Assembly: GCA_947579665.1 (NCBI GenBank)
Contig: OX388350.1
Span: 40,581,393-40,645,392, forward strand
Source of the DNA: Sympetrum striolatum
Taxonomy: Eukaryota; Arthropoda; Insecta; Odonata; Libellulidae
DNA: 64,000 bases
Reading direction: 5' to 3'
In this document: positions 12,901-21,666 of the stretch, piece by piece
How the letters are laid out: each line of letters opens with the position of its first letter
How positions within the stretch are numbered: the first letter of the stretch is position 1
Notes under the pieces: generated by a model
Database searches by the model: none
What the model was told of the DNA's origin: nothing
What the model saw: only the letters and a program-made list of their open reading frames with translations
Translations under genes and position numbers: made by a program

Positions 12901-15900
12901 ATATGGAGAAAGTAAAAAGAAAAAGGCTGTATTATTAACATTAAGAGTTAAAAGAGCTCCAAATAGCCATTGTTTGCGTACAACCCCATGTCCTAAGGTG
13001 CCCATTAGATTCGCGGACAAATGATTTTCTATTTCAGATGCTCGAATTTTAGGGTGCACATTACATTCGATGGAGCATTATTTTTGAGTAAATATGGAAT
13101 GAGCATTATCAAGGTATTTAGGAATAAGAGGATGACTCAAAAGCATTAGAATGAGTTATATTTGGTAGTAAAGAATATTTCCATTCAATCATTACTGATA
13201 CATGTAATTAAATATGTGATAAATATTGAAAAAAGGAAAATAATCATTATACACAATGTTTAATATAGAATATAATGAAAGAATTTGAAAGGCAAGTTTA
13301 AATAATCAGCCATAACCCAGAATAAATACGAGAAAATAAAACATATATAAAAATAAATTATAATTATGTTGATAAGAACAAAGAAGCTTGTATATATTTA
13401 CTGAAGGAAACTTTAAAAGTCAGAAAAAGAAGAATTAAGATTAACAAATGAGAATAAGAATTAATTAATTCCAAATTAGAAATTTATGTTAAATTGTGGT
13501 TTAAGAAAATAATGTTTAAACAAATAAAAATAAGATTAATTAGAGTAGGTTTTAGGTTAAAATTCAGGACATTTTTATTTTATGATTAAAAAAAAGCTTG
13601 AAATAACTTTATCTGAAGGCTTAGCAATAAAATCTGTTAATAATGCAAGATGTAAATAAGAGGAAGTTATATTCATTGAATTTGCATTTCCATTTGCTAA
13701 TAATGCTATTGAAAGCAATTGTGAAGAAAATAATGTTTAGACAAATTAAAATAAGATTATTTAGAGCTGGTTTTAGGTTAATAATCAAGACGTTTTTATT
13801 TTATGAATTAAAAAAAAGGTTGAAAAAAAAACTGAACTGGAAGGCTTAGCAATAATATCTGTTGATAAAACAAGATTTAAATAAGAGGAAGTTATATTCA
13901 TCAACTTTGCATTTTCATTAGTTTTTAATGCTATTCACAGCAATTGCAAATCAGTTTTAATGGTAAGTTAGCATGGGTTACATGTTTATGGACCCACAAG
14001 TTTACTCACGGTCAATTCTCAGGTCCACATAATCTGATGCTGATCCATGTGCAGATTCAGAGTGACACAAGTATCGCCCTCCATCTTCGGCAGATACTTT
14101 GCGTAATTTCAAAATGTTGTGTCCACCATCATCTCTTTCCCTAGCGTTAAGCGGCATTGGGCGAATACCATCCCTAGTCCAATGTACTCTAGATCCTGGC
14201 TGAGCTGAGCAATGAAGCTCTACTGACGATCCCACATAAGTTGATACATTCCTCTGTTCTGCTCTTATGAACTGTTGTTGCTCTGTGACATTGTAGAATC
14301 TCATTAGTTGGCAGATTAATTTTTAGACATACATAGATCACTCACAAATATCCCTGACATTAGGACCCTTCATATTTATTTGTAACCACCCTATTGACAA
14401 ATTTTCCATTCAATCACACTGGAAAGAGTGTATGTCTAAAGGCATGTTGGAATCAATGGGATGGCAGGAGGCAACTGAATGGAACATCAGCCAATTGTGC
14501 GGTTAAATTAAACGGCAGTTGTCTTTGTTTTTCTCTTATCAAGAAACTACGACAAAAATTAAATTTTGATAAAACAAAGTATGGAATAAAATCATAACAT
14601 TTGTAACATAAATGATAGGAATTGAAAAAGAAATCCAAAAAAATTAATACACCACATTGAGATAAATGAAGCTAGAAACATAAAAAAAACAGAAAAAAGA
14701 AATGTGTACTCATTATGCATAGAGAAGCAAATTGCATGTTTGGCTAATAAGAAAACACATGCACTACTCAGCAAATGCTATGAACTTACAATGGATATTG
14801 ACATTACCTTGAAAGAACATTGGGCTATTCGTAAAAACTTCATTGGGGGAAAATGGAAGAGATCCTTTTGTTGCAGGAATTAAAGAGATAAGAGATATTA
14901 TTTTCGAATACAAAATTTGTAATTAGGTATAACGAACTGTGTTTTCCAACCCTTGCTAAGAAACTTCTTTCATTTGAATTTTTGGATAATTTGATTTTTT
15001 TATCAGGTCCCTTCAGGTTTGAACTGTATTGGTGTCTGCTATTTTTTTAGTTAAAAATTGAAAAAGCTTTAGTTTTATATATTATCTTTGCAGTAATTTC
15101 CACAACTGATTAGTGATAAAGATGTTTTTCTGACACCTTTCACTGAGATGAAGTTGACAATTGTTTATGCAAAAATCAGTAATTAATATGACAATACAAT
15201 TGAAATAAATGAGTTAGAAGGGAATATTTAACAAAAATATACATACTATCAATGATTACATCTGCAACAGCCTCAGCTTCACCAGCAGGATTTCTAGCAG
15301 TACATCTGTATTGTCCAGCATCTGACAGTTCTATTACATGGAATTGGAGAATACCTCCACTGACAACAACAGATCTTGGCATGATGCCATCTTGCCTTAC
15401 CCAACTCAGGGAGATTGGTTGATCACCAGTCGCAGTACATGATATGTAAGCATTGTTGCCAGGCCTTACAACTTGCCTTGCTGGACTAAGCTTGATTCTA
15501 GGAGGTGCTGAAAGGACTTGCAAGAACATTATCAGTCATTGCAAATTAAAATAGAAACAAAATGCTCTAAGTTAGTAGATAAAGGAAAAATGAAGTGGCA
15601 TTGTATTTTAAAGTATTATATTTAAACTTAATAGAATATCTATTAATGCAGTGGACTGTATATAAAATTAGAGCACTGCAATGCCTAACAACTTTTACTC
15701 CATCAATTTTTTTTATTTACTTTTCACAGTAACATATGAGTTAAAGCGCAGAGATATTTTATGGATGCATAAAAAATAACCTTAATACCATGCTTGTTCA
15801 AATTAAAATAAATAGAGTGACACTTCAAACAGACATATATTTAGATATCTAAATAAACAAGAACATCATTCAAATAATACCATTAGTTACCTTTATCCTT

Positions 15901-18900
15901 CAGAGAGCATAAACTTCCTTGAATAAGCATTAAAATATAGGAAAGATATGGTTTGGTTATTATGTTTTGGTATAGTTTATGCTAATTCAAAGAAACAGTA
16001 TTCCAGTAGTTTAAATCAATATATAAAAATCCAAATTCAGAGTAGGAAAAAAACTTACCAATGACTTCTAGATGTGAACTAGCTGTAAATAAAGTATTGC
16101 CTGATTGCCCTATTCCTTGGCAGATGTATTCGCCAGCTGCATCAGGTCTCACATTGTTAATGAACAGGGTTCCATTTTGAATTCTGTGTTCTGCTGGCAT
16201 TGATAGTTGATTTCCTCTAATCCAGGTTAAGAATATGGTTTCCCGGTTGTCTGAAAGACAAGAATAATTACATGTAATTTGATGCCAAACAGAAGATTTC
16301 AAAGCACTTGAAAAGAAACTTATATTTATAGAGATTTTATTCAATGTTGAATTTGACTAGCTGGTAATTATTACCAACCAAAACATATTAATTCTATGGA
16401 CGATTAAGTTTCTAGATAGAATAATTAATGAGTAATTGCATCATCTTTATGAGCTTCATAGCTAGTGAGTGAACAAAATAGGTCCTCAAAAATATTCAGG
16501 AATATATCCTCAGGACTTTTGAAGATTCAGCTAATAAAAGTCAATTTTATTGTTTAGTTTATAATCTTATTGATTATTGAATAATTGAAGCTTAACAGCA
16601 AGATGAGGCTCAACTCCATAGGGGGATATGGTTATCATCTTATAAAATAATAGACTCTTTACTGTATATTTATTTTCTTAATGCTGAATTCTTTTAGATA
16701 AATTATAGCTTACAATTGCTGTAATTAAAATTCAGAGGATGAAAAGTATAAGCTTTAGAACTTCACATTCACTCTTTTTTGGAAAATTATATTGTTGACA
16801 ATAAATATGCATTCAAACTAAAAACAAATGCAATTACACAAATCATTGAAGAGAGTTGAATTAACTCTTTTAATTGTATTTTTCACTTTACTTGTAGTTG
16901 GTAAATAAATCATCATTCTTAATCAACAACAAAAAGAACAACATAATGATGCTTCTTAGCAACTTACATTTGGCAATCTAACAAATTACTTACCTTCAAC
17001 AGAGCAACCCATTATAACACTTCCACCTTCTAGAACTGTGTACTTTTCATTGCTGAGCTTCACTCTTGTATGTTGGGGATAACGTCTCACTGGTTGTCTG
17101 TCGTTGACAGTATTTTCATTGTCATCAGAGTCTACTAGGAGCTGAACCCTTTCCTGAGTGGTTCCAACTGAGTTTCTTGCCTCGCACTTGTAAGTGCCAG
17201 CATCCGATGGAGACACACGAGTTATCTCATACACAGCACTTTCCTTAGTTTCAGCACCAGAAGCACCATACCTGTCACAAATAAAAAGAGATTGAAAATG
17301 AATAAATTTTTATGAAATGGAGGAATCTTGAATCAGTAGTTCTAAAACTGATACAATTGTCAAGACAAAGTATAGATTTTCTTTCAAAGATATTAACTAC
17401 TGAACACTTGCCTACATTCCGCACTCATTGCCAATCATCACACTATTTCATAATTCTATCTAAGTTATTCAACAGGGTTAATCCATCCTCTAAAGTCTCT
17501 AATTCCCTTTAAATTATCATTTCCTTTGCAAATATCCTAACTTTACTATCAATGAATTATGAGTTTATTATTTTATGAGTGGGAAAAACAAGCATCTTAA
17601 AAAAAATTATTTCTGAATGACATAGCTAAGTTAAATGGGATTCGAAATTGACCTTGTGTAGCAAGGATGGTGTCTACTCCAGGACACTGAAGGAGCCGGA
17701 TTGCCATCAGCACTGCATTCCATGCGAACCCTTTGTCCTGACTTAACGTGATACTGACGCCTGCCACCATCACTTTCACTTCCTGGATATTTCAGAGTAA
17801 TCTGTGGTAGTGGCTGTATTATTAAGGTAGCAATTGCACTAGCAGAACCAGCATCATTTTCTGCATGGCATAAGTACTGTCCAGCTTCTGATCCACCCAC
17901 TTGTTTGAATCTGAGGATATCAAATATATTTATAAGTGAAAAAAAACTCCATTTAATTCTTCATGGGAAAAGTAATCCTCACAGATTACTGCAGTTACAC
18001 TCCTTGGTTTTGATATAAATGAGAAATATTTCTTTCTTCTTTAATTTCAGAAGCTCATCACTTTTTTCAAATGCTAAGGATAACTTAAACATATAATAAC
18101 TTAAAATTTCCATTTGTCATATCGATTTGACTGGGTAAAGCACAGTAGTTTGTAAGTATTGAAATTCAGGTAATAATAAACATAAAAGCAATCATTAGGG
18201 GAGAATGAAATGGATGGTTACTGATGGCAGGGCATTTTTTAAGTAATACGAACAAGGCCAAATGGCCACATAGTAGTCTGCCGTAGACCAGTGATCAAAT
18301 TATTGACATGTTCAGCAAATCTAATGAAAAAAAAATCTTTTGCATTTTATGCATAAAATTGCTACATTAACACAATATGTAGAATAAGTGCTCCAATTTG
18401 CTCCAAACCAATTTTCTTCATTCATGCGTATAAATGTTGTAAAATCTCCTATTAACATATAATGTTTTCAGACTCGCACATGTATGTCGGTGGAGGAGCG
18501 GCTGGGGGGGGGTTCGAGGAGATATTTTTCTTTTGGCCACCTAGTGAAAAATCCTTTAAGAATGCCCTGACTGATGGCATTTGGGCTTTGGAGGCCAATC
18601 GTAAGTATGTCAAATGATAATGAAAATTCTATGAATTCAAAAGGAAGAATTTATTATACATAGTAACATAATTTTTCTTTGGCTTTAACAAGGAAATGGA
18701 ATGAAATGTACCTAGAAAATTATTGACATTATAAAACAACAGCTTGGAATATTCATGTTCATTAACCATGCTTTCAATTGAAATATAAAAGTATTATATA
18801 TATATATTACAAAATAATTTTCATCTCACCTCAAAATCCCAACTTGAAGTTCTTCAACATTGGGAGAGAATGCTTTTCCATCAATTCTAGTCCAAATAAG

Positions 18901-19010
18901 TTCTGGAGTGGGAATACCATCAGTGATGCGGCACTGAACCAAGCCATCGCCTCCTTCATGGGTGACTATCTGCTGATCAGGATAGAGCTCAACCGATGGA
19001 GCTTGTCTCC
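3866..19010 (-). CDS. Perlecan-like basement-membrane heparan sulfate proteoglycan core protein, partial (11 exons)
   Basis: Eleven exons on the minus strand (18830-19010, 17653-17910, 16994-17271, 16059-16250, 15247-15507, 14010-14282, 11601-11828, 10778-10943, 9510-9655, 8154-8422, 3866-3997) join in compatible phases into about 794 codons: five Ig domains, a LamG tail, two EGF repeats and a LamG domain. This is the order of perlecan domains IV-V (Drosophila homologue trol). By family knowledge the protein is secreted into basement membranes and its LamG-EGF end binds receptors and matrix partners. The upstream LDLa/laminin-type domains and the third LamG domain are not in the window. The first part of LamG1, expected between 14010 and 11828, was not found. 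The donor of the second exon (GTCAAT) is weak. The domain order supports perlecan well, though another Ig-LamG matrix protein cannot be fully excluded. Confidence 0.85.
4310..6870. repeat. Repeat family Y, copy Y1 (foldback-like)
   Basis: The left part (about 4330-4700) is repeated in inverted orientation at about 6550-6830, so the block has long inverted ends. The same family occurs at 44530-46400. Recurrent landmarks are a GAATCCGGAGAAGC box near the ends, a TGCTTGCAGTATGCAAGC hairpin (5630-5650 and about 5712-5730) next to an ACTCGTA motif, and a series of T-arm-like motifs listed separately. No transposase is visible. The block lies in the perlecan intron between exons 10 and 11. Confidence 0.65.
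5837..6685 (-). repeat. Array of six T-arm/B-box-like motifs at about 168-bp spacing
   Basis: The minus strand carries GGTTCGAT-type motifs, with one-base variants, at about 5837, 6001, 6165, 6331, 6502 and 6678. The spacings are 164, 164, 166, 171 and 176 bp. The sequence between motifs alternates between two related modules, so the basic unit is a dimer of about 330 bp. Each motif sits in a short imperfect palindrome (CCNGG ... CCNGG) and resembles a pol III B box, but no A box or cloverleaf is evident, so these are not called as tRNA genes. Confidence 0.65.
6871..7378 (+). pseudogene. Decayed IS630/Tc1-mariner-type DDE transposase remnant
   Basis: The frame at 6883-7101 contains DDGAPCHYEV, then PLDYFLWEF, matching the D..H and PLD..LW blocks in the C-terminal half of a transposase common in insect genomes. 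After the stop, other frames at 7140-7270 continue the similarity (an LNVFL-like segment, then EMHQLCKKTF), so the gene is broken by frameshifts. The sequence CAGACACCCTGTA near 7367-7378 looks like the 3' terminus of such elements. The 5' half is missing. It lies inside the perlecan intron. Confidence 0.65.
7379..8153. other. Perlecan intron sequence, nothing further recognised
   Basis: AT-rich intronic sequence without recognisable exons or repeats. The donor of exon 10 (GTTAGT on the minus strand) lies at its right edge. Confidence 0.5.
8154..8422 (-). CDS. Perlecan-like exon 10: laminin-G domain 2, main part
   Basis: The exon runs from a CATTTCAG acceptor to a GTTAGT donor (phase 1 to 0, 269 nt). 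The product reads through WATVVARRDGREG, LYVGGYNQ and ends ATFDGCIAG, the standard LamG blocks: the tryptophan after a basic or small residue, the YVGG strand, and FxGCI near the domain end. It joins exon 9 upstream and exon 11 downstream in frame. Confidence 0.92.
8423..9509. repeat. Perlecan intron with family-Y fragments
   Basis: Parts of 8520-8720 and 8830-9060 resemble family Y, including degenerate T-arm-like motifs near 8611 and 8936. A TGCTTGCAG/ATGCAAGC hairpin next to an ACTCGTA motif appears at 9237-9275. No exon was seen. Confidence 0.45.
9510..9655 (-). CDS. Perlecan-like exon 9: laminin-G domain 2, middle
   Basis: The 146-nt exon (phase 2 to 1) lies between an AATACAG acceptor and a GTAAGA donor. 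It encodes MKITLRFKPNEVKDGILLYC followed by a GKGDFASLTIHD stretch, the LamG pattern of a hydrophobic FRT-type strand, GILLY, and the next strands. The start phase requires two bases from exon 8, which supplies them. Confidence 0.92.
9721..10540 (+). repeat. Repeat family Z, copy Z1 with a 315-bp tandem duplication
   Basis: A sequence beginning GGGCGCTCTAAC recurs at about 9889, 10203 and, truncated, 10518, a period of about 315 bp. The repeat contains recurring blocks such as AGTTGATTAGTTTTTGGAG. The same family occurs in opposite orientation at 12370-12920, also inside a perlecan intron. No protein was recognised. It could be a satellite-like unit or part of a DNA transposon. Confidence 0.65.
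10778..10943 (-). CDS. Perlecan-like exon 8: EGF repeat 2 and start of laminin-G 2
   Basis: The 166-nt exon (phase 1 to 2) completes an EGF repeat whose first cysteine lies at the end of exon 7: CFPG-SCNSGRCVNNEGG then LCLCPIGRKGTRCE. Six cysteines with EGF spacing are visible across the junction. The remainder (KLAFTADGGYVAYPTPK) starts the second laminin-G domain and continues in exon 9. Flanking signals are a TTGCAG acceptor and a GTGAGT donor. Confidence 0.92.
10944..11600. other. Perlecan intron, nothing recognised
   Basis: AT-rich intronic sequence. No exon or repeat was identified by eye. Confidence 0.5.
11601..11828 (-). CDS. Perlecan-like exon 7: end of laminin-G 1 and EGF repeat 1
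   Basis: The 228-nt exon (phase 1 to 1) opens with RCISRLGFGNKEHELV, which looks like the end of a laminin-G domain around its last cysteine pair, then GVRSCDTCDTEHGLHC, GICKEASTASG and CICPSGFSGDHCE, a full EGF repeat. It ends in EACFPG, the first cysteine of EGF repeat 2. The body of this first laminin-G domain should be encoded just upstream, but the next exon found (14010-14282) is already an Ig domain. Phases still match across that gap. Confidence 0.9.
11829..12369. other. Perlecan intron where a LamG1 exon was expected
   Basis: I read the minus strand here in all frames and saw only stops within short distances. No LamG-like segment was found. Confidence 0.45.
12370..12920 (-). repeat. 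Repeat family Z, copy Z2 (inverted relative to Z1)
   Basis: The reverse complement of this block matches Z1: the ACATGTTCGATGAAAAAC region (12412-12430 versus about 10555-10575), the paired AACCGGAAG/CTTCCGGTT blocks, and the part around 12790-12900 versus 9755-9860. Z1 and Z2 form an inverted pair on either side of exons 7 and 8. Confidence 0.65.
12921..14009. repeat. AT-rich intron with a 223-bp tandem duplication (about 13500-13945)
   Basis: The block beginning AAGAAAATAATGTTTA at about 13503 recurs at about 13726 with diverged but alignable sequence, ending near 13945. No exon was seen. The two copies contain small open frames (for example 13643-13849) that I regard as chance. Confidence 0.55.
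14010..14282 (-). CDS. Perlecan-like exon 6: Ig domain E
   Basis: The 273-nt exon (phase 1 to 1) encodes one complete Ig domain. It has a hydrophobic VELHC with the first cysteine, the VHWTRDG tryptophan strand, ILKLRKV, and the DGGRYLCHSES motif with the second cysteine. The acceptor reads GTCACAG and the donor GTGAGT. A candidate glycosylation site (NVS) is present near the start. Confidence 0.92.
14283..15246. other. Perlecan intron, nothing recognised
   Basis: AT-rich. The short open frames on both strands (14394-14774) show no family resemblance. Confidence 0.5.
15247..15507 (-). CDS. Perlecan-like exon 5: Ig domain D
   Basis: The 261-nt exon (phase 1 to 1) encodes one full Ig domain: APPRIKLSPARQVVRPG, AYISCTATG (first cysteine), LSWVRQDG (tryptophan strand) and DAGQYRCTARNPAG (second cysteine). 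It lies between a CTTTCAG acceptor and a GTATGT donor. Confidence 0.93.
15508..16058. other. Perlecan intron, nothing recognised
   Basis: AT-rich intronic sequence with no exon or repeat recognised. Confidence 0.5.
16059..16250 (-). CDS. Perlecan-like exon 4: second half of Ig domain C
   Basis: The 192-nt exon (phase 1 to 1) supplies LTWIRGNQ (tryptophan strand) and DAAGEYICQGIGQSG (second cysteine) of an Ig domain whose first cysteine (IMGCSVE) lies at the end of exon 3. The acceptor is TCTTTCAG and the donor GTAAGT. Confidence 0.92.
16251..16993. other. Perlecan intron, nothing recognised
   Basis: AT-rich intronic sequence with no exon or repeat recognised. Confidence 0.5.
16994..17271 (-). 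CDS. Perlecan-like exon 3: end of Ig domain B, start of Ig domain C
   Basis: The 278-nt exon (phase 2 to 1) has the DAGTYKCEARNSVG motif closing Ig domain B, an acidic and polar linker (DSDDNENTVNDR), then VLEGGSVIMGCSVE opening Ig domain C. It lies between a TGTGACAG acceptor and a GTAAGT donor. Confidence 0.9.
17272..17652. other. Perlecan intron, nothing recognised
   Basis: Short AT-rich intron with no exon or repeat recognised. Confidence 0.5.
17653..17910 (-). CDS. Perlecan-like exon 2: end of Ig domain A, start of Ig domain B
   Basis: The 258-nt exon (one leading base, ends phase 2) carries EAGQYLCHAENDAGSASA (second cysteine of Ig domain A) and QRVRMECSADGNPAPSVSWS (first cysteine and tryptophan of Ig domain B). 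The upstream acceptor is TCCTCAG. The donor CAAG|GTCAAT is weaker than the others, but it preserves phase with exon 3. The segment just before it (HHPCYTR) is atypical for an Ig strand, so the true end could differ slightly. Confidence 0.85.
17911..18829. other. Perlecan intron, nothing recognised
   Basis: AT-rich, with a short G-run near 18505. No exon of perlecan or of the lectin upstream was found, although the missing half of the lectin domain was looked for here. Confidence 0.45.
18830..19010 (-). CDS. Perlecan-like exon 1 in this window: first half of Ig domain A
   Basis: The 181-nt exon (phase 1 to 2) follows a TATTTTTAG acceptor and ends on GTGAGA. It encodes APSVELYPDQQ, LVQCRITDGIP (first cysteine) and ELIWTRIDG (tryptophan strand), joining exon 2 to complete the domain. 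Because it begins with a splice acceptor there must be an upstream exon. The nearest coding sequence on this strand is the lectin exon at 19177-19407, which ends in a compatible phase if its GTACAA donor is real. Otherwise the upstream perlecan exons lie more than 45 kb away, outside the window. Confidence 0.9.
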
Positions 19011-19176
19011 CTAAAAATAATTGATCCGTATTAATTACAGAAAGGTAGAACAGAAGGTGCTAGACAGGTCTGAGAGAGAGAAGACCAACTGAGAGATCTT
19101 AAATTTAATTAAAATATGGCATGTAAAGGTAAAATATAATTTACATGAATAGTTTAGAAGATCTCTAAAATTGTAC

Positions 19177-19407
19177 AAAAATCACAATTCTTATTTGGAT
19201 TATGAACACCAATCCATACATCTTCACTTCCAACTATTTTTATTTTATTATTAACAGCAGCATCTTCCTCTGAGTTAATTATTGCAAGATGTGCTCCTTT
19301 ATTTTGGCATATATTAGATGCATTTACAAAATCTGTTTTGGTAGCATGAAACTTGTAATATCCAATTCCAGGAATTAATTCATATCCGAGTGATCTCTGA
19401 GGTGGTA
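19177..19407 (-). CDS. C-type lectin exon 2: first half of the lectin domain
   Basis: Behind a TTTTCCCAG acceptor, the minus strand reads VPPQRSLGYELIPGIGYYKF, then NASNICQNKGAHLAIINSEE and SEDVWIGVHN. These are the first-half blocks of a C-type lectin-like domain of the insect hemolymph LPS-binding type: the YELIPG-YYK entry, the cysteine with GAHLAIINS, and the WIG strand. The frame runs about 76 codons and meets a stop near 19155; a GTACAA donor at 19176 would end the exon in phase 1. The second half (WND-type block and last cysteines) was not found down to 18000. The exon is thus partial, spliced to something further away, or a pseudogene fragment. Confidence 0.78.
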
Positions 19408-20042
19408 CTGGGAAAAGTTGTAATAATGTAATATTACAGAGGGTTAGTACATTAGTTTGTGCACCGAAGGCTTCAAATGTTTAGAATTAATGAATATGTT
19501 GAGGGTTAAAATTTGGAATATGATTATCTTTCATCTCCCTTGAAAATGGTAAGAATGAATATCATGTATCAGCAAGTAAATCTAACAGATTTGTAAATGA
19601 CCTTGATTAAAATAAAATAAAGTAAACTCATGTCAATTTGTATCCAAATGAAACTATTTTGGCACTAATTCCAGCATCATTGATATTCTAGAAATATAAA
19701 TAATCATCAATTAATATCATTCAAACCTGAAATGAATTTAATTGCAGATAATTAATCTGTGCTCAGATTGTAAGATCAACATGACCAGTGTCATAATGTT
19801 TATGATTTTTGATGCGGTGTACCATTACATCTAATAATCATACTCTATTGAGGTATCCATTTAATTAGCAAATCATTCAGTAAACAAAGAAGATGAAATG
19901 ATATTTTACATAGAAAAAAATTGTTTTCCTTGGAAACCAAAGCTTAAAACCCTGATCACTGAACATTCACAAGACATTAAAAATTATAGGATACATATCT
20001 AAAAAGTTGTTACGAATAATGTAGCTTAAAATGAAATCTTAC

Positions 20043-20241
20043 CTGTTAGAGCAGGTCCATTGGTCTCCTTCAGGTGGAATTGCATTACTCGATGGTCTGT
20101 TTCATTCCCTCTAAGTTTTAAGGAAAACTGTGCTCTGTTGCCTCCAGGTTGATTATCTAAGAGACAATCCACAGAAATGCAATAAAGCTGAAACAAAAGA
20201 AGAGTAATTACAATTCCAAGATTGATTGGCGAAATTTCCAT
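20043..20241 (-). CDS. C-type lectin exon 1: start and signal peptide
   Basis: The start at 20241 has a favourable context (purine at -3, G at +4) and opens MEISPINLGIVITLLLF, a short polar start and hydrophobic core typical of a signal peptide, ending around the VDC segment. It continues NRAQFSLKLRGNETDH, which resembles the N-terminal region of insect hemolymph LPS-binding lectins, and ends at a GTAAGA donor in phase 1, matching exon 2. A TATA box stands upstream. Alternatively a TCTCTTAG acceptor at 20157-20158 could make this an internal phase-1 exon. The signal peptide and the lectin sequence in exon 2 favour the first reading. Confidence 0.72.
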
Positions 20242-20316
20242 CTCTTCTAGCGATGATGCCTGTTTTTCATTCAGACAAGAAGATGTTATGTATGCAGGAA
20301 TATCTCAGAGGCATGA

Positions 20317-20324
20317 TATTTATA
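20317..20324 (-). promoter_or_regulatory. Candidate TATA box of the C-type lectin
   Basis: TATAAATA on the minus strand lies about 75 bp upstream of the lectin start codon. This predicts a transcription start near 20290 and a leader of about 50 nt. The position is plausible but not proven. Confidence 0.45.
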
Positions 20325-21478
20325 AGAATATGATAGCTGGCAATTGCATCAGCTAATTTCCTTTTCCTCGTACTTACAAAAGAAATAAATGGATGATGAG
20401 GACATGTGTGGGAATTCGCTGACCCAAGGGCCAAGACCTTCGATCCCAAATAAAAATATAATTGCTCATTAATCAAGTGATGGCAGAATCATTGGTAAAT
20501 GTAACTTGAGGTTATTTTTGAAAGTGAATTCAAAATGGATATTATTTTATGAATAATAATATATTTTCTACCCACTACATCACCCCTTTTGTGTAGTTAT
20601 ACTTAATTATTTTTGTTGTTTAAAATAAAATAACGCTACTTATCTCTCTGATGGCGCAGCAACTGAGTCTCCCATATCTTCAGCCTCTATTAATGTCCAT
20701 CTTTTCCTGCTTTTTGGACTCTCATCGAGAACTTTACAAACCAGACTTCTAATGGAACATTTTTTATCAAGGCGAACCAAAAAATTGCTCGCCTTGCCTT
20801 ATTTATTTGCCAACTGAATCCTACAGAGATGGGCAATATTTTGTAATTACCTTCCCGGTATTCATTGATTTTCATACTTTTCTCCGTCTAAGGAATTTCT
20901 TTCAGGGGAACAACAGCCAAACGTCTCTGTTTAATTGTTAAATTATGCGACCTGATGCGACCTATCCCACTTAGGACACAGCCTCCAAAAGACACCTTTT
21001 TAAAGCAAGGCATTGCCTTCAAGTGGCACGCACAAGGCGCCTTGATCTTCTAGCTTAAATGCGCCTTTTAGGCACATGTAAAAAGAGTCTTACTTTTACA
21101 GTACCTTCAGAGGTTGTACAATGAAATTGCGTTTCTCAACCCATTTCGGTAAAATTGCCGAAGAGGACTGTTTGGGAATTTTTTTTTATTACTAATAGCC
21201 CGTTTTCGCTTAAATTTTCAGAATGAATATGATTTTATCTACAACTCTTATTATTCCACTGCGTATACCCTGTCACTGCGATAAGTTTGATTACTTCAAC
21301 GCCTTAAATGAAGTGGAAAACTAACATTTACCTCATACTTTTTAAAGTTTCATTGCCTATTGAGGCAAAGTTCGATTTGTACCTATAGAATCTGGAAAAT
21401 ATGCAATGTTTTTTAAGTTAAGTACTTGGGTGTTATAGAATTTGATATTAGCTGATTAATTAGTCTGTTATGGGCGTG
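20325..21478. other. No gene recognised
   Basis: 5' flank of the lectin. The short open frames (20267-20476, 20690-20875) have no family resemblance. No perlecan-like exon was found. Confidence 0.45.
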
Positions 21479-21517
21479 GACTTATACTATAAGACTATAA
21501 GTCTTATAGTATAAGTC
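21479..21517. repeat. Perfect 18-bp-arm hairpin
   Basis: GACTTATACTATAAGACT is followed by ATA and then its exact reverse complement. It is AT-rich and isolated; a partial extra repeat of the arm follows. It could be a small MITE relic or a cruciform-prone site. Confidence 0.8.
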
Positions 21518-21666
21518 TTATAGTCACTTTTACTTCGTTTTACTCGTTTCACAGACTGAACGAAAGAACGATAACATGCAAAAAGCATGGTCGCGTGTTG
21601 GCAGGGTTGCCAGATCCAGATTCGAAAAAACCGCCTCCAGATTGCGCTAAGATAGTCCAAATCCGC

